A stretch of DNA of 41,821 nt from contig CANGFJ010000004.1 of assembly GCA_947453065.1 (NCBI GenBank), positions 1-41,821 of the forward strand. The letters run 5' to 3'. The position numbers and the translations under genes were made by a program. Origin of the DNA: Pseudomonadota bacterium. Its GTDB lineage: Bacteria; Pseudomonadota; Gammaproteobacteria; Steroidobacterales; Steroidobacteraceae. Position 1 is the first letter of the stretch. Each line of letters begins with the position of its first letter. Below the pieces are notes generated by a model that did not search any database, had not been told where the DNA came from, and saw only the letters and a list, made by a program, of their open reading frames with translations. Below, in pieces: positions 1-11,496 of this stretch.

Positions 1-1419
1 GCCATCGCCGCGGGTACGCCAGGCTATACCTTGATGGAACGGGCGGGCCATGCCGCACTGCGCGTGCTGCGCAGTCGCTGGCCCACTGCGCAGCGCATCG
101 CCGTGGTCTGCGGCGGGGGCAACAACGGTGGCGATGGCTATGTGCTGGCGCGGCTGTTGCGGGCCGCAGGGCTTGCCGTCACGGCGCTGGCTGCCGTCGA
201 GCCGGCGCAGCTCAAGGGCGATGCGCGGCGCGCCTATGACGATGTATTGGCCGCCGGCCTGACGGTCACGCGGTTCGACGCTGTGGCCCTGGTGCAGGTC
301 GAGGTGGTGGTCGATGCCCTGCTGGGCATTGGCGCACAGCTACCCCTGCGTCCGGCTGCGGCGGCCGTCGTGCAGGCGATGAACCACTGCGGCCATCCGG
401 TGCTGTCGATCGATGTGCCGTCGGGCCTGGATGCCGACCGGGGCGCCGCCACGGAGGCCGTGCGGGCCGATGCCACGGTCACCTTCATTGCACTCAAGAC
501 CGGCCTGTTCGTGGGCGACGGGCCGGAATACGCCGGTCGCCTGTATTTCGAGTCGCTGGGCGTCGACTCACCCACCGACCGGCCCCGCCTGCAGCGGTTG
601 GTCGACAGCGACATTGCCCAGGCCCTGCCGCCCCGGCCGCGCAACGCGCACAAGGCCAGTTTCGGTCGCGTGCTGATCATTGGCGGCGGCCCGGGCATGC
701 CGGGCGCCGTGCGGCTGGCCGGCGAGGCGGCGCTGAGTGTCGGGGCAGGCTTGGTCACCGTGGCCAGCCTGCCCGAGCACCTGGCGGCCATCGTGGGACC
801 TAGACCCGAGCTGATGTTCCAGGCGCTGCCCGATGCCGCGCCGCTGCGGGCCCTGCTGCAGCAGGCCGATGTGGTGGCGATCGGCCCGGGGCTGGGCCGC
901 ACGCCCTGGTCCCGCGACGTGCTGGATGCCGTGCTGGCCTACCGGCCGGCGCGACAGCCCCTGATCCTCGATGCCGACGCCCTGAACCTGCTGGCTACGC
1001 TGGAATCGCCGCAGCGCTGCGAGGACTGGATCCTCACGCCGCATCCGGGGGAGGCGGGTCGGTTGCTGGGCCTGACCGCCAGCGAGGTGCAGTCCAACCG
1101 CCTTGCTGCGCTGGAGCATCTGGCCAGCCGCCGGGGCGGCGTGGTGGTGCTCAAGGGCGCCGGTACGCTCATTGCCTCCCCGGGCACCGTGCCGTCGCTG
1201 TGCGAGCGGGGTAATCCCGGCATGGCCATTCCTGGCATGGGGGACGTACTGACCGGCGCCATCGCCGGCATCCTCGCGCAGTGTCGCGACGGGGGTCTGG
1301 CGACCCGTGCCGCCGTGATGGCCCATGCGGCTGCCGGTGACCAGCTGGCCCGTGGCGGTGAGCGCGGCCTCCTGGCCGGCGATGTCGCGCGCGAGTTGCG
1401 GCACTGGGTGAACCGATGA
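1..1419 (+). CDS. nnr: Bifunctional NAD(P)H-hydrate epimerase / ADP-dependent NAD(P)H-hydrate dehydratase, 5' end truncated by window edge
   Basis: Frame open from base 1 (AIAAGTPGYTLMERAGHAAL); epimerase motif VVCGGGNNGGDGYVLAR, then dehydratase motifs LIIGGGPGMPGAVRLAGEAAL and GNPGMAIPGMGDVLTGAIAG. Confidence 0.95.
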   Translation, partial: AIAAGTPGYTLMERAGHAALRVLRSRWPTAQRIAVVCGGGNNGGDGYVLARLLRAAGLAVTALAAVEPAQLKGDARRAYDDVLAAGLTVTRFDAVALVQVEVVVDALLGIGAQLPLRPAAAAVVQAMNHCGHPVLSIDVPSGLDADRGAATEAVRADATVTFIALKTGLFVGDGPEYAGRLYFESLGVDSPTDRPRLQRLVDSDIAQALPPRPRNAHKASFGRVLIIGGGPGMPGAVRLAGEAALSVGAGLVTVASLPEHLAAIVGPRPELMFQALPDAAPLRALLQQADVVAIGPGLGRTPWSRDVLDAVLAYRPARQPLILDADALNLLATLESPQRCEDWILTPHPGEAGRLLGLTASEVQSNRLAALEHLASRRGGVVVLKGAGTLIASPGTVPSLCERGNPGMAIPGMGDVLTGAIAGILAQCRDGGLATRAAVMAHAAAGDQLARGGERGLLAGDVARELRHWVNR

Positions 1420-1895
1420 GCCTCACGCTGCATCTGGGCGACGAGGCGGCAACCACCGCCCTGGGGGCCGCTGCCGCGCGTTGCCTGCCCACGGCCGCGC
1501 AGCCCTTTGTCGTCGAGCTGGCCGGCGACCTGGGCGCCGGCAAGACCACCTTTGCGCGCGGGCTGCTGCGCGAGCTGGGGGTGAGCGGCCAGATCCGCAG
1601 CCCCAGCTATGCGCTGCTGGAAACCTATGACGCGGGCGGCTGGCAGGTGCTGCACCTGGACCTGTACCGGTTGCTGGACCCGGAGGAGCTCGAAAACCTC
1701 GGCGTGCGCGACTATCACGACGGTCGCTGCCTCTGGCTGGTCGAGTGGCCGGGCAAGGGCGAGGGCTATCTGCCCCGGGCCGACGCGCGGCTGGAATTCG
1801 CGTCCGGTGCCACCGAGCACACCGTGACGCTTGCGGCCCAGGGCGCGGCGGGCGCAGCCTGGATCGCTGCGCTGAACCCAGACACAGGCTCATGA
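1416..1895 (+). CDS. tsaE: tRNA threonylcarbamoyladenosine biosynthesis ATPase TsaE
   Basis: Walker A GDLGAGKTTFARGLL, SPSYALLETY, HLDLYRL; ATGA overlap with nnr. Confidence 0.95.
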   Translation: MSLTLHLGDEAATTALGAAAARCLPTAAQPFVVELAGDLGAGKTTFARGLLRELGVSGQIRSPSYALLETYDAGGWQVLHLDLYRLLDPEELENLGVRDYHDGRCLWLVEWPGKGEGYLPRADARLEFASGATEHTVTLAAQGAAGAAWIAALNPDTGS

Positions 1896-1950
1896 TGTTG
1901 CGCTATGTCATTCTTATTGCTTGATAATCCCGCAGTGCAGTCGTAGATTT

Positions 1951-3228
1951 ATGTCTATGAAGGCTGCCCCGACCTGCCTCGTCGCCGCGCTGCTGGCGAC
2001 CGTGTTGCCGCTGTGCGCGCAGGCAGCCCCCCAGCTCAGTGCCATCGAACTGGCCGCTGAGGGGCAGGTGGGCGCCCGCCTTACGCTCACCCTCACCGAG
2101 TCGGTCCCGCGCAAAGTCTTCTCGCTGTCCGGCCCGGAGCGGCTGGTCATCGACCTGCCCGCCACCCGGCTGGCACCCGGCCTGCGTCTGCCAGCCGCCG
2201 TGGGGCCAGTCAGTGCCCTGCGCTCCGGGCAGCAGCCCGGCCAGACCTTGCGGCTGGTGCTCCAGTTGCAGGCCCCGCTGGCCATCCACTCCGATTTCAC
2301 CGGCAACGCCCAGCAGGGCTACCGCCTCGTGGTAAACCTGGGGGGCGGCGTGGCCGCCCCGGCTGCGCCGACCAGCGCGCCCCCGCCTGCTGTCGCGACG
2401 GGCCCTGTGGCCGTGGCGGCCACCGCGCCGGCGCCTGTCCTGCGTCCGGCGCATGCGCCGGCCAACTCCGGTCGCGACATCATCGTGGCCATCGATGCCG
2501 GCCACGGCGGCCAGGACCCGGGTGCCATCGGCCATGGCGGCACCCAGGAAAAGGACGTCGTGCTGGCCATCGCCCGCGCGCTGGCCCGGCACGTCAACGA
2601 CGAGCCCGGCATGAAGGCCTATCTCACCCGCGACAGCGATTATTTCGTCGTGCTGCGCGATCGCATCAACCGCGCCCGCGCGGCCCGTGCCGACCTGTTC
2701 GTGTCCGTGCATGCCGACTCCATCGCCAATCCCGATGTGTCCGGTTCGTCCGTCTATGTGCTGTCGGATCGCGGTGCCTCCAGTGAAGCGGCGCGCTGGC
2801 TCGCCGAGCGCGAAAACGCGGCTGACCTCAAAGGCGGCGTGTCGCTGGGCGACAAGAGCGGCCAGCTGGCCTCGGTGCTGATGGACCTCTCGCAGACCGC
2901 CAGCATCGGGTCGAGCATGGAGGTGGCCGGGCGCGTGCTCACCTCGCTCGACCGTGTCGGCGAGATCCGCAAGTCCCAGGTGCAGCAGGCGGGCTTCCTG
3001 GTGCTCAAATCCCCGGACATTCCGTCGATGCTCATCGAGACCGCCTACATCTCCAACCCCGGCGAAGAGCAGCGCCTGCGCACCGGCAGTCACCAGGAAG
3101 AGGTGGCCAGTGCCATCTTCACCGGGCTGCGCGACTACTTCCGCAAGAGTCCGCCCGATGGCTCGCTCTTCGCCCTGCAAAAAGGCCGGGGCGGCGGTGT
3201 CCCGATCATGGCGGCCGGCACGCCTTAG
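1951..3228 (+). CDS. amiC: N-acetylmuramoyl-L-alanine amidase with N-terminal AMIN domain (AmiB/AmiC type)
   Basis: Signal peptide MSMKAAPTCLVAALLATVLPLCAQA; AMIN-like region; Amidase_3 motifs IVAIDAGHGGQDPGAIG, FVSVHADSI, SMLIETAYISNPGEE. Start chosen at ATG 1951 rather than TTG 1921. Confidence 0.9.
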   Translation: MSMKAAPTCLVAALLATVLPLCAQAAPQLSAIELAAEGQVGARLTLTLTESVPRKVFSLSGPERLVIDLPATRLAPGLRLPAAVGPVSALRSGQQPGQTLRLVLQLQAPLAIHSDFTGNAQQGYRLVVNLGGGVAAPAAPTSAPPPAVATGPVAVAATAPAPVLRPAHAPANSGRDIIVAIDAGHGGQDPGAIGHGGTQEKDVVLAIARALARHVNDEPGMKAYLTRDSDYFVVLRDRINRARAARADLFVSVHADSIANPDVSGSSVYVLSDRGASSEAARWLAERENAADLKGGVSLGDKSGQLASVLMDLSQTASIGSSMEVAGRVLTSLDRVGEIRKSQVQQAGFLVLKSPDIPSMLIETAYISNPGEEQRLRTGSHQEEVASAIFTGLRDYFRKSPPDGSLFALQKGRGGGVPIMAAGTP

Positions 3229-3265
3229 CCCAGCGGCAGCGGCTTTGCCGTAAACTCGGCGCCCC

Positions 3266-5041
3266 ATGGCGATCCGCGTACTGCCCCCCCAGCTCATCGA
3301 CCAGATCGCCGCCGGCGAGGTCATCGAGCGCCCGGCGTCCGTGGTCAAAGAGCTGGTTGAGAACGCGCTGGATGCCGGCGCCACCCGTGTGGACGTCGAG
3401 ATCGAACGCGGCGGCGTGGGCCTGATCCGCGTGCGCGACGACGGGCAGGGCATGTCGGCCGAAGAGCTGCCGCTGGCCATCACGCGCCACGCTACGAGCA
3501 AGATCGCCAACCTCGACGACCTGGAACGCGTGCTGTCGCTGGGCTTCCGCGGTGAAGCCCTGCCGTCGATCGGCGCCGTCTCGCAGCTGCGCATCCTGTC
3601 GCGCCGGATCGCCGATCGGCAGGGGCATGAGCTGCTGGTCGATGGCGGTGACGTGGCTGCCGTGCGGCCCTCTGCCCACCCGTCGGGCACAGTCATGGAA
3701 GTGCGCGAGCTGTTCCACAATGTGCCCGCGCGCCGCCGCTTCGTGCGCACCGAGGCCACCGAGGCCGGTCAGGTGCAGCGCCTGATGGAACGCATGGCGC
3801 TCTCGCGCTTTGATGTCGGCTTCAGCCTGCGCAACAACGGCCGCGAGGTGTTCCGCTACGCGCCGGCCCTCAGCGAGAAAGATCGCCTTGCGCGCGTTGC
3901 CGACATCCTCGGCGAAGAGTTCGCCGCCAACTGCCTGCCCGTCGATGTGCAGGCCGGGTCGCTGCGACTGGGCGGCTGGATCAGCTTGCCCACCTTCTCG
4001 CGCGCCCAGACCGATCTGACCTACTGGTTCGTCAATGGCCGCGCCGTGCGCGACCGCCTGCTGATGAACGCGGTGCGCGTGGCCTATCGCGACGTGCTGT
4101 TCAACGGGCGCCACCCGGCCTATGTGCTGGAGCTGGCCATCGATCCGCGCGAGGTCGACGTCAACGCTCATCCGCAGAAGCAGGAAGTGCGGTTCCGTGA
4201 ATCGCGTGGCGTGCACGATTTCATTCATCGCGCGCTGGAACGCCGGCTCGCCGACACGCGTCCCGGCCTGCAGGCGACCGCCAGCGATACGCGCGGCACC
4301 GCGTTCTCGGCGCCCTCGCGTCCGTTCAGCGACCCGCAGCCGCGCGGTCTGGACTTTGCGCACAGCAGCCCCTGGCAGGTGGCCGATGCCTTTGCCCGCA
4401 CTGAAACGCGGGCCATGGCCACCGGGCCCGGGCCCGGGCCCGAGCCTGCGGCCGACACGCGCCCACTGGGCGTGGCGCTCGCCCAGCTGCACGGCATCTA
4501 CATCCTCGCGCAGGACGCCGACGGCCTGGTGCTGGTGGACATGCATGCCGGCCACGAGCGCGTGCTCTACGAGAAGCTCAAGGCCGACCACGCCGAACGC
4601 CGGCAGGATGCGCAGGTGTTGCTCGAGCCGCTGGTGATCACGCTCAAGGACTATGAGATCGACGCCGTGCTCGAGTCGCTGCCCGAATGGGAGCGCACGG
4701 GCTTTGACCTGGCGCGCATCGCGCCCGACAAGCTGGCCGTGCGCAGCGTGCCGGCACTGTTGGGCAAGACCGATGTGGGCGCACTGCTGCGCGAGGTGGT
4801 CTCGTCGGTCGTGGCAGACGAGGGCGCCCACCATGTGCAGGGCGCCGAGCACCAGTTGCTGGCCACGCTGGCCTGTCGCGCCGCCATCCACGCGCACCGC
4901 CGCCTGACCCTGCCCGAGATGGATGCGCTGCTGCGGCAGATGGAACAGACCGAGCGCGCCAGCCAGTGCAACCATGGCCGCCCGACCTTCGCGCGGGTGT
5001 CACTGCCCGACCTGGACCGCCTGTTCCTGCGGGGCCGCTGA
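3266..5041 (+). CDS. mutL: DNA mismatch repair protein MutL
   Basis: GHKL ATPase motifs IAAGEVIERPASVVKELVENALDAGA, RDDGQGM, RHATSKI, LGFRGEALPSI; C-terminal CRAAIHAHRRLTLPEM. Confidence 0.97.
   Translation: MAIRVLPPQLIDQIAAGEVIERPASVVKELVENALDAGATRVDVEIERGGVGLIRVRDDGQGMSAEELPLAITRHATSKIANLDDLERVLSLGFRGEALPSIGAVSQLRILSRRIADRQGHELLVDGGDVAAVRPSAHPSGTVMEVRELFHNVPARRRFVRTEATEAGQVQRLMERMALSRFDVGFSLRNNGREVFRYAPALSEKDRLARVADILGEEFAANCLPVDVQAGSLRLGGWISLPTFSRAQTDLTYWFVNGRAVRDRLLMNAVRVAYRDVLFNGRHPAYVLELAIDPREVDVNAHPQKQEVRFRESRGVHDFIHRALERRLADTRPGLQATASDTRGTAFSAPSRPFSDPQPRGLDFAHSSPWQVADAFARTETRAMATGPGPGPEPAADTRPLGVALAQLHGIYILAQDADGLVLVDMHAGHERVLYEKLKADHAERRQDAQVLLEPLVITLKDYEIDAVLESLPEWERTGFDLARIAPDKLAVRSVPALLGKTDVGALLREVVSSVVADEGAHHVQGAEHQLLATLACRAAIHAHRRLTLPEMDALLRQMEQTERASQCNHGRPTFARVSLPDLDRLFLRGR
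4424..4441 (+). repeat. Hexanucleotide tandem repeat (GGGCCC)x3 in mutL linker
   Basis: Direct reading: accGGGCCCGGGCCCGGGCCCgag. Confidence 0.9.
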
Positions 5042-6027
5042 TGCCGGGCGAGCGCCCGCTGCGCGCGCTGGCGATTCTGGGTCCGACCGGCGCCGGCAAG
5101 AGCGACTTTGCCCTGCGCCTGGCGCAGGACCTGCCCATCGAAATCCTCAGTGTCGATTCGGCCCAGGTCTACCGCGGCATGGACCTGGGCACGGCCAAGC
5201 CCAGTACGGCCGAGCAAGCGGCTGTCCCCCATCACCTCATCGACCTGCGTGAGCCCGAAGAGGCCTATTCCGCCGGTGATTTCCGTCGCGACGCGCTGGC
5301 CTGCCTCGCCGCCGTCAGCGCGCGCGGACGGCTGCCGGTGCTGGTCGGCGGCACGATGCTGTATTACCGCGCGCTGTTCCGGGGGATTGCGCCCATGCCC
5401 CAGGCCGACGCGGCGCTGCGCGCGCAGATCGATGCGCAGGCGGCCCGCGAAGGCTGGCCCGCCCTGCATGCCGAGCTGGCGCAGCGTGACCCCGAGGCCG
5501 CCGCCCGCATCCACGCAAACGATGCGCAGCGCATCCAGCGCGCGCTGGAAGTCCATGCGCTGGCCGGCCGCGGCCTGAGCGATCTGTGGCGCGAGGCCGC
5601 AGCAGCCGACGCAGCGGCCGATGCGGGCCCGCAGGTCCAGTACCGCAGTTGGGCCCTGGAGCCCCAGTCGCGCGCCGCCTTGCACGAGCGCCTGGCCCAG
5701 CGACTGGACGCCATGCTGGCCAGTGGGTTCGTCGAAGAAGTCAGGCAGTTGCTCGCGCGCGGGACGCTAAACGCCGACAGCCCAGCCCTGCGCGCCGTGG
5801 GCTATCGCCAGCTGGCCGCTTTCTGCGAGGGCAGGGAGTCGCTCGCCGAGGCCAGTCAGAAGGCCTTGTTCGCCACGCGGCAGCTGGCCAAGCGCCAGCT
5901 CACCTGGCTGCGTTCCGAAGGCCTCTATCCGCCTGACGCCGATGTCCTCCGCGTCGATCCCCTGCAGGCGGGCAGCTTTGAACGATTCCGCGCTGACACG
6001 CTCGAATGGTGTAAGTCCCTACGCTGA
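5041..6027 (+). CDS. miaA: tRNA dimethylallyltransferase
   Basis: ILGPTGAGKSDFALRLA, SVDSAQVYRGMDLGTAKP, VGGTMLYYRALFRGIA; start overlaps mutL stop (TGATG). Confidence 0.97.
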   Translation: MPGERPLRALAILGPTGAGKSDFALRLAQDLPIEILSVDSAQVYRGMDLGTAKPSTAEQAAVPHHLIDLREPEEAYSAGDFRRDALACLAAVSARGRLPVLVGGTMLYYRALFRGIAPMPQADAALRAQIDAQAAREGWPALHAELAQRDPEAAARIHANDAQRIQRALEVHALAGRGLSDLWREAAAADAAADAGPQVQYRSWALEPQSRAALHERLAQRLDAMLASGFVEEVRQLLARGTLNADSPALRAVGYRQLAAFCEGRESLAEASQKALFATRQLAKRQLTWLRSEGLYPPDADVLRVDPLQAGSFERFRADTLEWCKSLR

Positions 6028-6180
6028 TGCGCGCCTTGGGTGTCCTGACGCCGTGGTACGATAACTCTCAATTACGCGCTGAATTGTCTTAAGCGTTTGC
6101 CGGTCAGCGACCCCAAGGATGGGCACGCGCTTTCCGAACGCTTAACGGCAATGTTTTGAAAGAATAAGGAGATCCCCCCC

Positions 6181-6434
6181 ATGGCCAAAGGCCAGTCCTT
6201 GCAGGACCCGTTCCTGAACGCACTCAGGAAAGAACGCATCCCGGTTTCCATCTACCTGGTCAATGGCATCAAGCTGCAGGGTCAGATCGACTCCTTCGAC
6301 CAGTTCGTGGTCCTGCTCAAGAACACCGTCAGCCAGATGGTCTACAAGCACGCCATTTCGACGATCGTGCCCGCGCGCAACGTGCGCCTGGCCGGTGAGG
6401 ACGAAGAGGGCGCTGCGGAGTCCCTCGCCGAGTA

Positions 6435-6435
<1 letters not shown>
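6181..6435 (+). CDS. hfq: RNA chaperone Hfq
   Basis: [48 protein letters not shown]...[10 protein letters not shown]; Shine-Dalgarno aaggaga upstream. Confidence 0.99.
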
Positions 6436-7709
<1,274 letters not shown>

Positions 7710-7812
7710 TGCTTGTTTACGTCCGGGTCGCTACCTACAATCGACCGTTCGTCCCTGCGCCGCTCCGGCGCCCCTGTTTTCCCCGGATCTCACACAAAGC
7801 GCTCTGATAACT

Positions 7813-8982
7813 ATGGCCTGGAACGAACCCGACAACCGGGGCGAGTCGCCCTGGGGTAAACGTCCGTCTGGCAGCCCATCCGGCGGCAGCGGCGGCGATC
7901 TCTTCAAGGCCCTGCAGCGTCGTCTGGAGGCCCTGTTGGGGGGCAGCCGCGGCAGCAGTGGTGGTGGCGAGTCCCCCCTGGGGGACAGCAGCGGTTCACT
8001 GGCCGTGCTGGTGGCCCTGGGCCTGCTGGTGCTCTGGCTGGCCTCGGGTTTCTTCCAGGTGGATGCCTCCGAGCGCGCGGTCATCCAGCGTTTCGGTAAG
8101 TTCACTGTCATCCGCAATCCCGGCCTGGGCTGGGCGCTGCCCTGGCCGATCGAGTCGGTTTCCAAGGTCAACGTCTCCAAGGTCAACAGCGTCGAGTACC
8201 GCTCGCGCATGCTCACCGCCGACGTCAACCTCGTCGAGATCCGCTCGGCCATCCAGTACCAGTACAGCGATCCGGTGAAGGTGCTGTTCCAGGTGCGCGA
8301 CCCCGAATCCACGCTGCGCGAAGTCAGCGAGAGCGCCATCCGCGAGATCGTCGGCCAGGCCCAGCTGGACCAGGTGCTGGGCGTCTCGCGCCAGCGCATC
8401 ACCGAGGAGACGCGCGATCTCATCCAGCGCACCCTCGACAGCTACAACAGCGGCATCCGCGTCAGCAGCGTCAACCTCACCGACGTGCAGGTGCCCGAGG
8501 CGGTGCTGGCCTCGCAGCGCGATGCCAACAAGGCCATCGAGGACCGCGACCGCTTCAGCAAGGAAGCCCAGGCCTATGCCAACGACATCCTGCCCAAGGT
8601 GCAGGGCGCCGCGCAGCGCCTGGTGCAGGACGCCGAGGGCTACAAATCTCAGGTCGTCTCGCAGGCCGAAGGTGATGTGGCGCGCTTCAACAGCGTCTAC
8701 ACCGCCTATGCCGCGGCACCGGAAGTCACCCGCCAGCGCATGTATATCGACGCCATCGAGTCCATCCTGCAGCGCTCGAAGAAAGTCATGCTCGACGCCA
8801 AGGGTGGCGCCAACGGCAACATGATCTACCTGCCGCTGGACCGCATGTTCGACAAGGGAACCTCGGTCAGTGCGGCGCCTGCCCAGCCTGCCGCGGCACC
8901 GGCCGCCGCCGGCCAGCCGTCGCGGTCGCCCGCCGACCTGGAGTCCCTCATTATCGAAGGCCGCGGCCGGGGAGAGCGTTGA
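7813..8982 (+). CDS. hflK: FtsH protease modulator HflK (SPFH/band 7)
   Basis: Gly-rich N-terminus, single TM segment, VDASERAVIQRFGKF, band-7 domain; followed by hflC. Confidence 0.96.
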   Translation: MAWNEPDNRGESPWGKRPSGSPSGGSGGDLFKALQRRLEALLGGSRGSSGGGESPLGDSSGSLAVLVALGLLVLWLASGFFQVDASERAVIQRFGKFTVIRNPGLGWALPWPIESVSKVNVSKVNSVEYRSRMLTADVNLVEIRSAIQYQYSDPVKVLFQVRDPESTLREVSESAIREIVGQAQLDQVLGVSRQRITEETRDLIQRTLDSYNSGIRVSSVNLTDVQVPEAVLASQRDANKAIEDRDRFSKEAQAYANDILPKVQGAAQRLVQDAEGYKSQVVSQAEGDVARFNSVYTAYAAAPEVTRQRMYIDAIESILQRSKKVMLDAKGGANGNMIYLPLDRMFDKGTSVSAAPAQPAAAPAAAGQPSRSPADLESLIIEGRGRGER

Positions 8983-9851
8983 TGTTCGGTCGTGCTACCC
9001 CGTTGGTCATTGCCCTTGGCGTTGCTGCCCTGCTCAGCCTCACGGCGCTGTTCCAGGTCAACGAAACCCAGGTGGCGATGCGCACCCAGTTCGGGGAGAT
9101 CCAGGGCATTCAGTACGGGCCCGGCCTGCATCTGAAATGGCCGTTCGTCGACCAGGTGGTCAAGTTCGAGCGCCGCGTCGTGACGCAGAACTACCAGGGC
9201 GAGACCTTCCTCACCAGCGAGAACAAGGGCCTCATCGTCGACTTCTACGTGAAGTGGCGCATCAAGGATGTCGGCCATTACTACCGCACCAGCGGTGGCA
9301 TCGAAGACATCGCCGGCAGTCGCCTGGGCGAGATCGTCAAGGACGGCATCAAGAGCGTGGTGGCCAAGCGCACGCTGCAGGAAATCGTCATCGCCGAGCG
9401 CACCGCCTTTACCGGCGACATGTTCGCCCGTGCGAGCGAGGCCGTCCAGGAGTTGGGCATCGAACTGGTGGACGTGCGCGTGCAGCGCATCGACCTGCCG
9501 GACGAGGTCAGTGGCTCGGTGTACCAGCGCATGCAGGAGAGCTTCCGCGCGCTGGGCAACCGGCTGCGTGCCGAGGGCAGCGCAGAGGCCGAGCGCATCC
9601 GTGCCGAGGCCGACCGCAAGCGCACGGAACTGCTGGCCACCGCGCAGCGTGATGCGCAGTTGCTGCGCGGCGAGGGCGATGGCGCGGCGGCCCGCATCTA
9701 CTCGGGCGCCTACGGCAAGTCACCCGAGTTCTACGGCTTCTATCGCAGCCTTCAGGCCTATCGCAACGCGCTGGGCAAAGACGGCGACGTCTGGGTCGTG
9801 GCGCCCGAGGGCGAGTTCTTTAAGTACCTCAATAGCTCCGGGAAGCGTTGA
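8982..9851 (+). CDS. hflC: FtsH protease modulator HflC (SPFH/band 7)
   Basis: N-terminal TM, VNETQVAMRTQFGEI, GPGLHLKWPFVDQV; ATG overlaps hflK stop. Confidence 0.96.
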   Translation: MFGRATPLVIALGVAALLSLTALFQVNETQVAMRTQFGEIQGIQYGPGLHLKWPFVDQVVKFERRVVTQNYQGETFLTSENKGLIVDFYVKWRIKDVGHYYRTSGGIEDIAGSRLGEIVKDGIKSVVAKRTLQEIVIAERTAFTGDMFARASEAVQELGIELVDVRVQRIDLPDEVSGSVYQRMQESFRALGNRLRAEGSAEAERIRAEADRKRTELLATAQRDAQLLRGEGDGAAARIYSGAYGKSPEFYGFYRSLQAYRNALGKDGDVWVVAPEGEFFKYLNSSGKR

Positions 9852-10045
9852 GCATCCAGTGGGATGACCTGCTGGCAGGGCTCGCGATCCTGCTGGTGGT
9901 GGAAGGGATGTTTCCCTTCCTGAACCCGGCGGGTGCGCGCCGCAGTTTCGAGCAGCTCTCGCGCCTGGGCGAACGGGAGCTGCGTATCGCCGGCCTTCTC
10001 AGCATGGGCGTGGGGCTGGGTCTTCTTTTCTTTGCAAGGTCTTGA
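9848..10045 (+). CDS. yjeT: DUF2065 inner-membrane protein (YjeT family)
   Basis: 65 aa, two hydrophobic segments, LLAGLAILLVVEGMFPFLNP; between hflC and purA as in E. coli; TTG start. Confidence 0.85.
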   Translation: MSIQWDDLLAGLAILLVVEGMFPFLNPAGARRSFEQLSRLGERELRIAGLLSMGVGLGLLFFARS

Positions 10046-11347
<1,302 letters not shown>

Positions 11348-11496
11348 CGGGCTGATTGTTGCGTAATGCCAACGGTCCGGTACGGGCCGTGGGCTTGCCT
11401 TAGCCCTGCACCCCATGGTCTGATCAGTCCATGCTTTGACCTTTAACCGGGTCTTGGCTCCAAGAACAAAAAACAATGGTCAAAAAGGGAAACTGC

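Noticed and set aside
1903-3759. 618-aa minus-strand ORF antisense to amiC/mutL
   Set aside because: Low-complexity composition, no recognisable motif, fully antisense to two well-supported genes; typical GC-rich shadow ORF
3206-4975. 589-aa minus-strand ORF antisense to mutL
   Set aside because: Shadow frame of a clear mutL; His/Gly/Arg/Gln-rich with no domain signal
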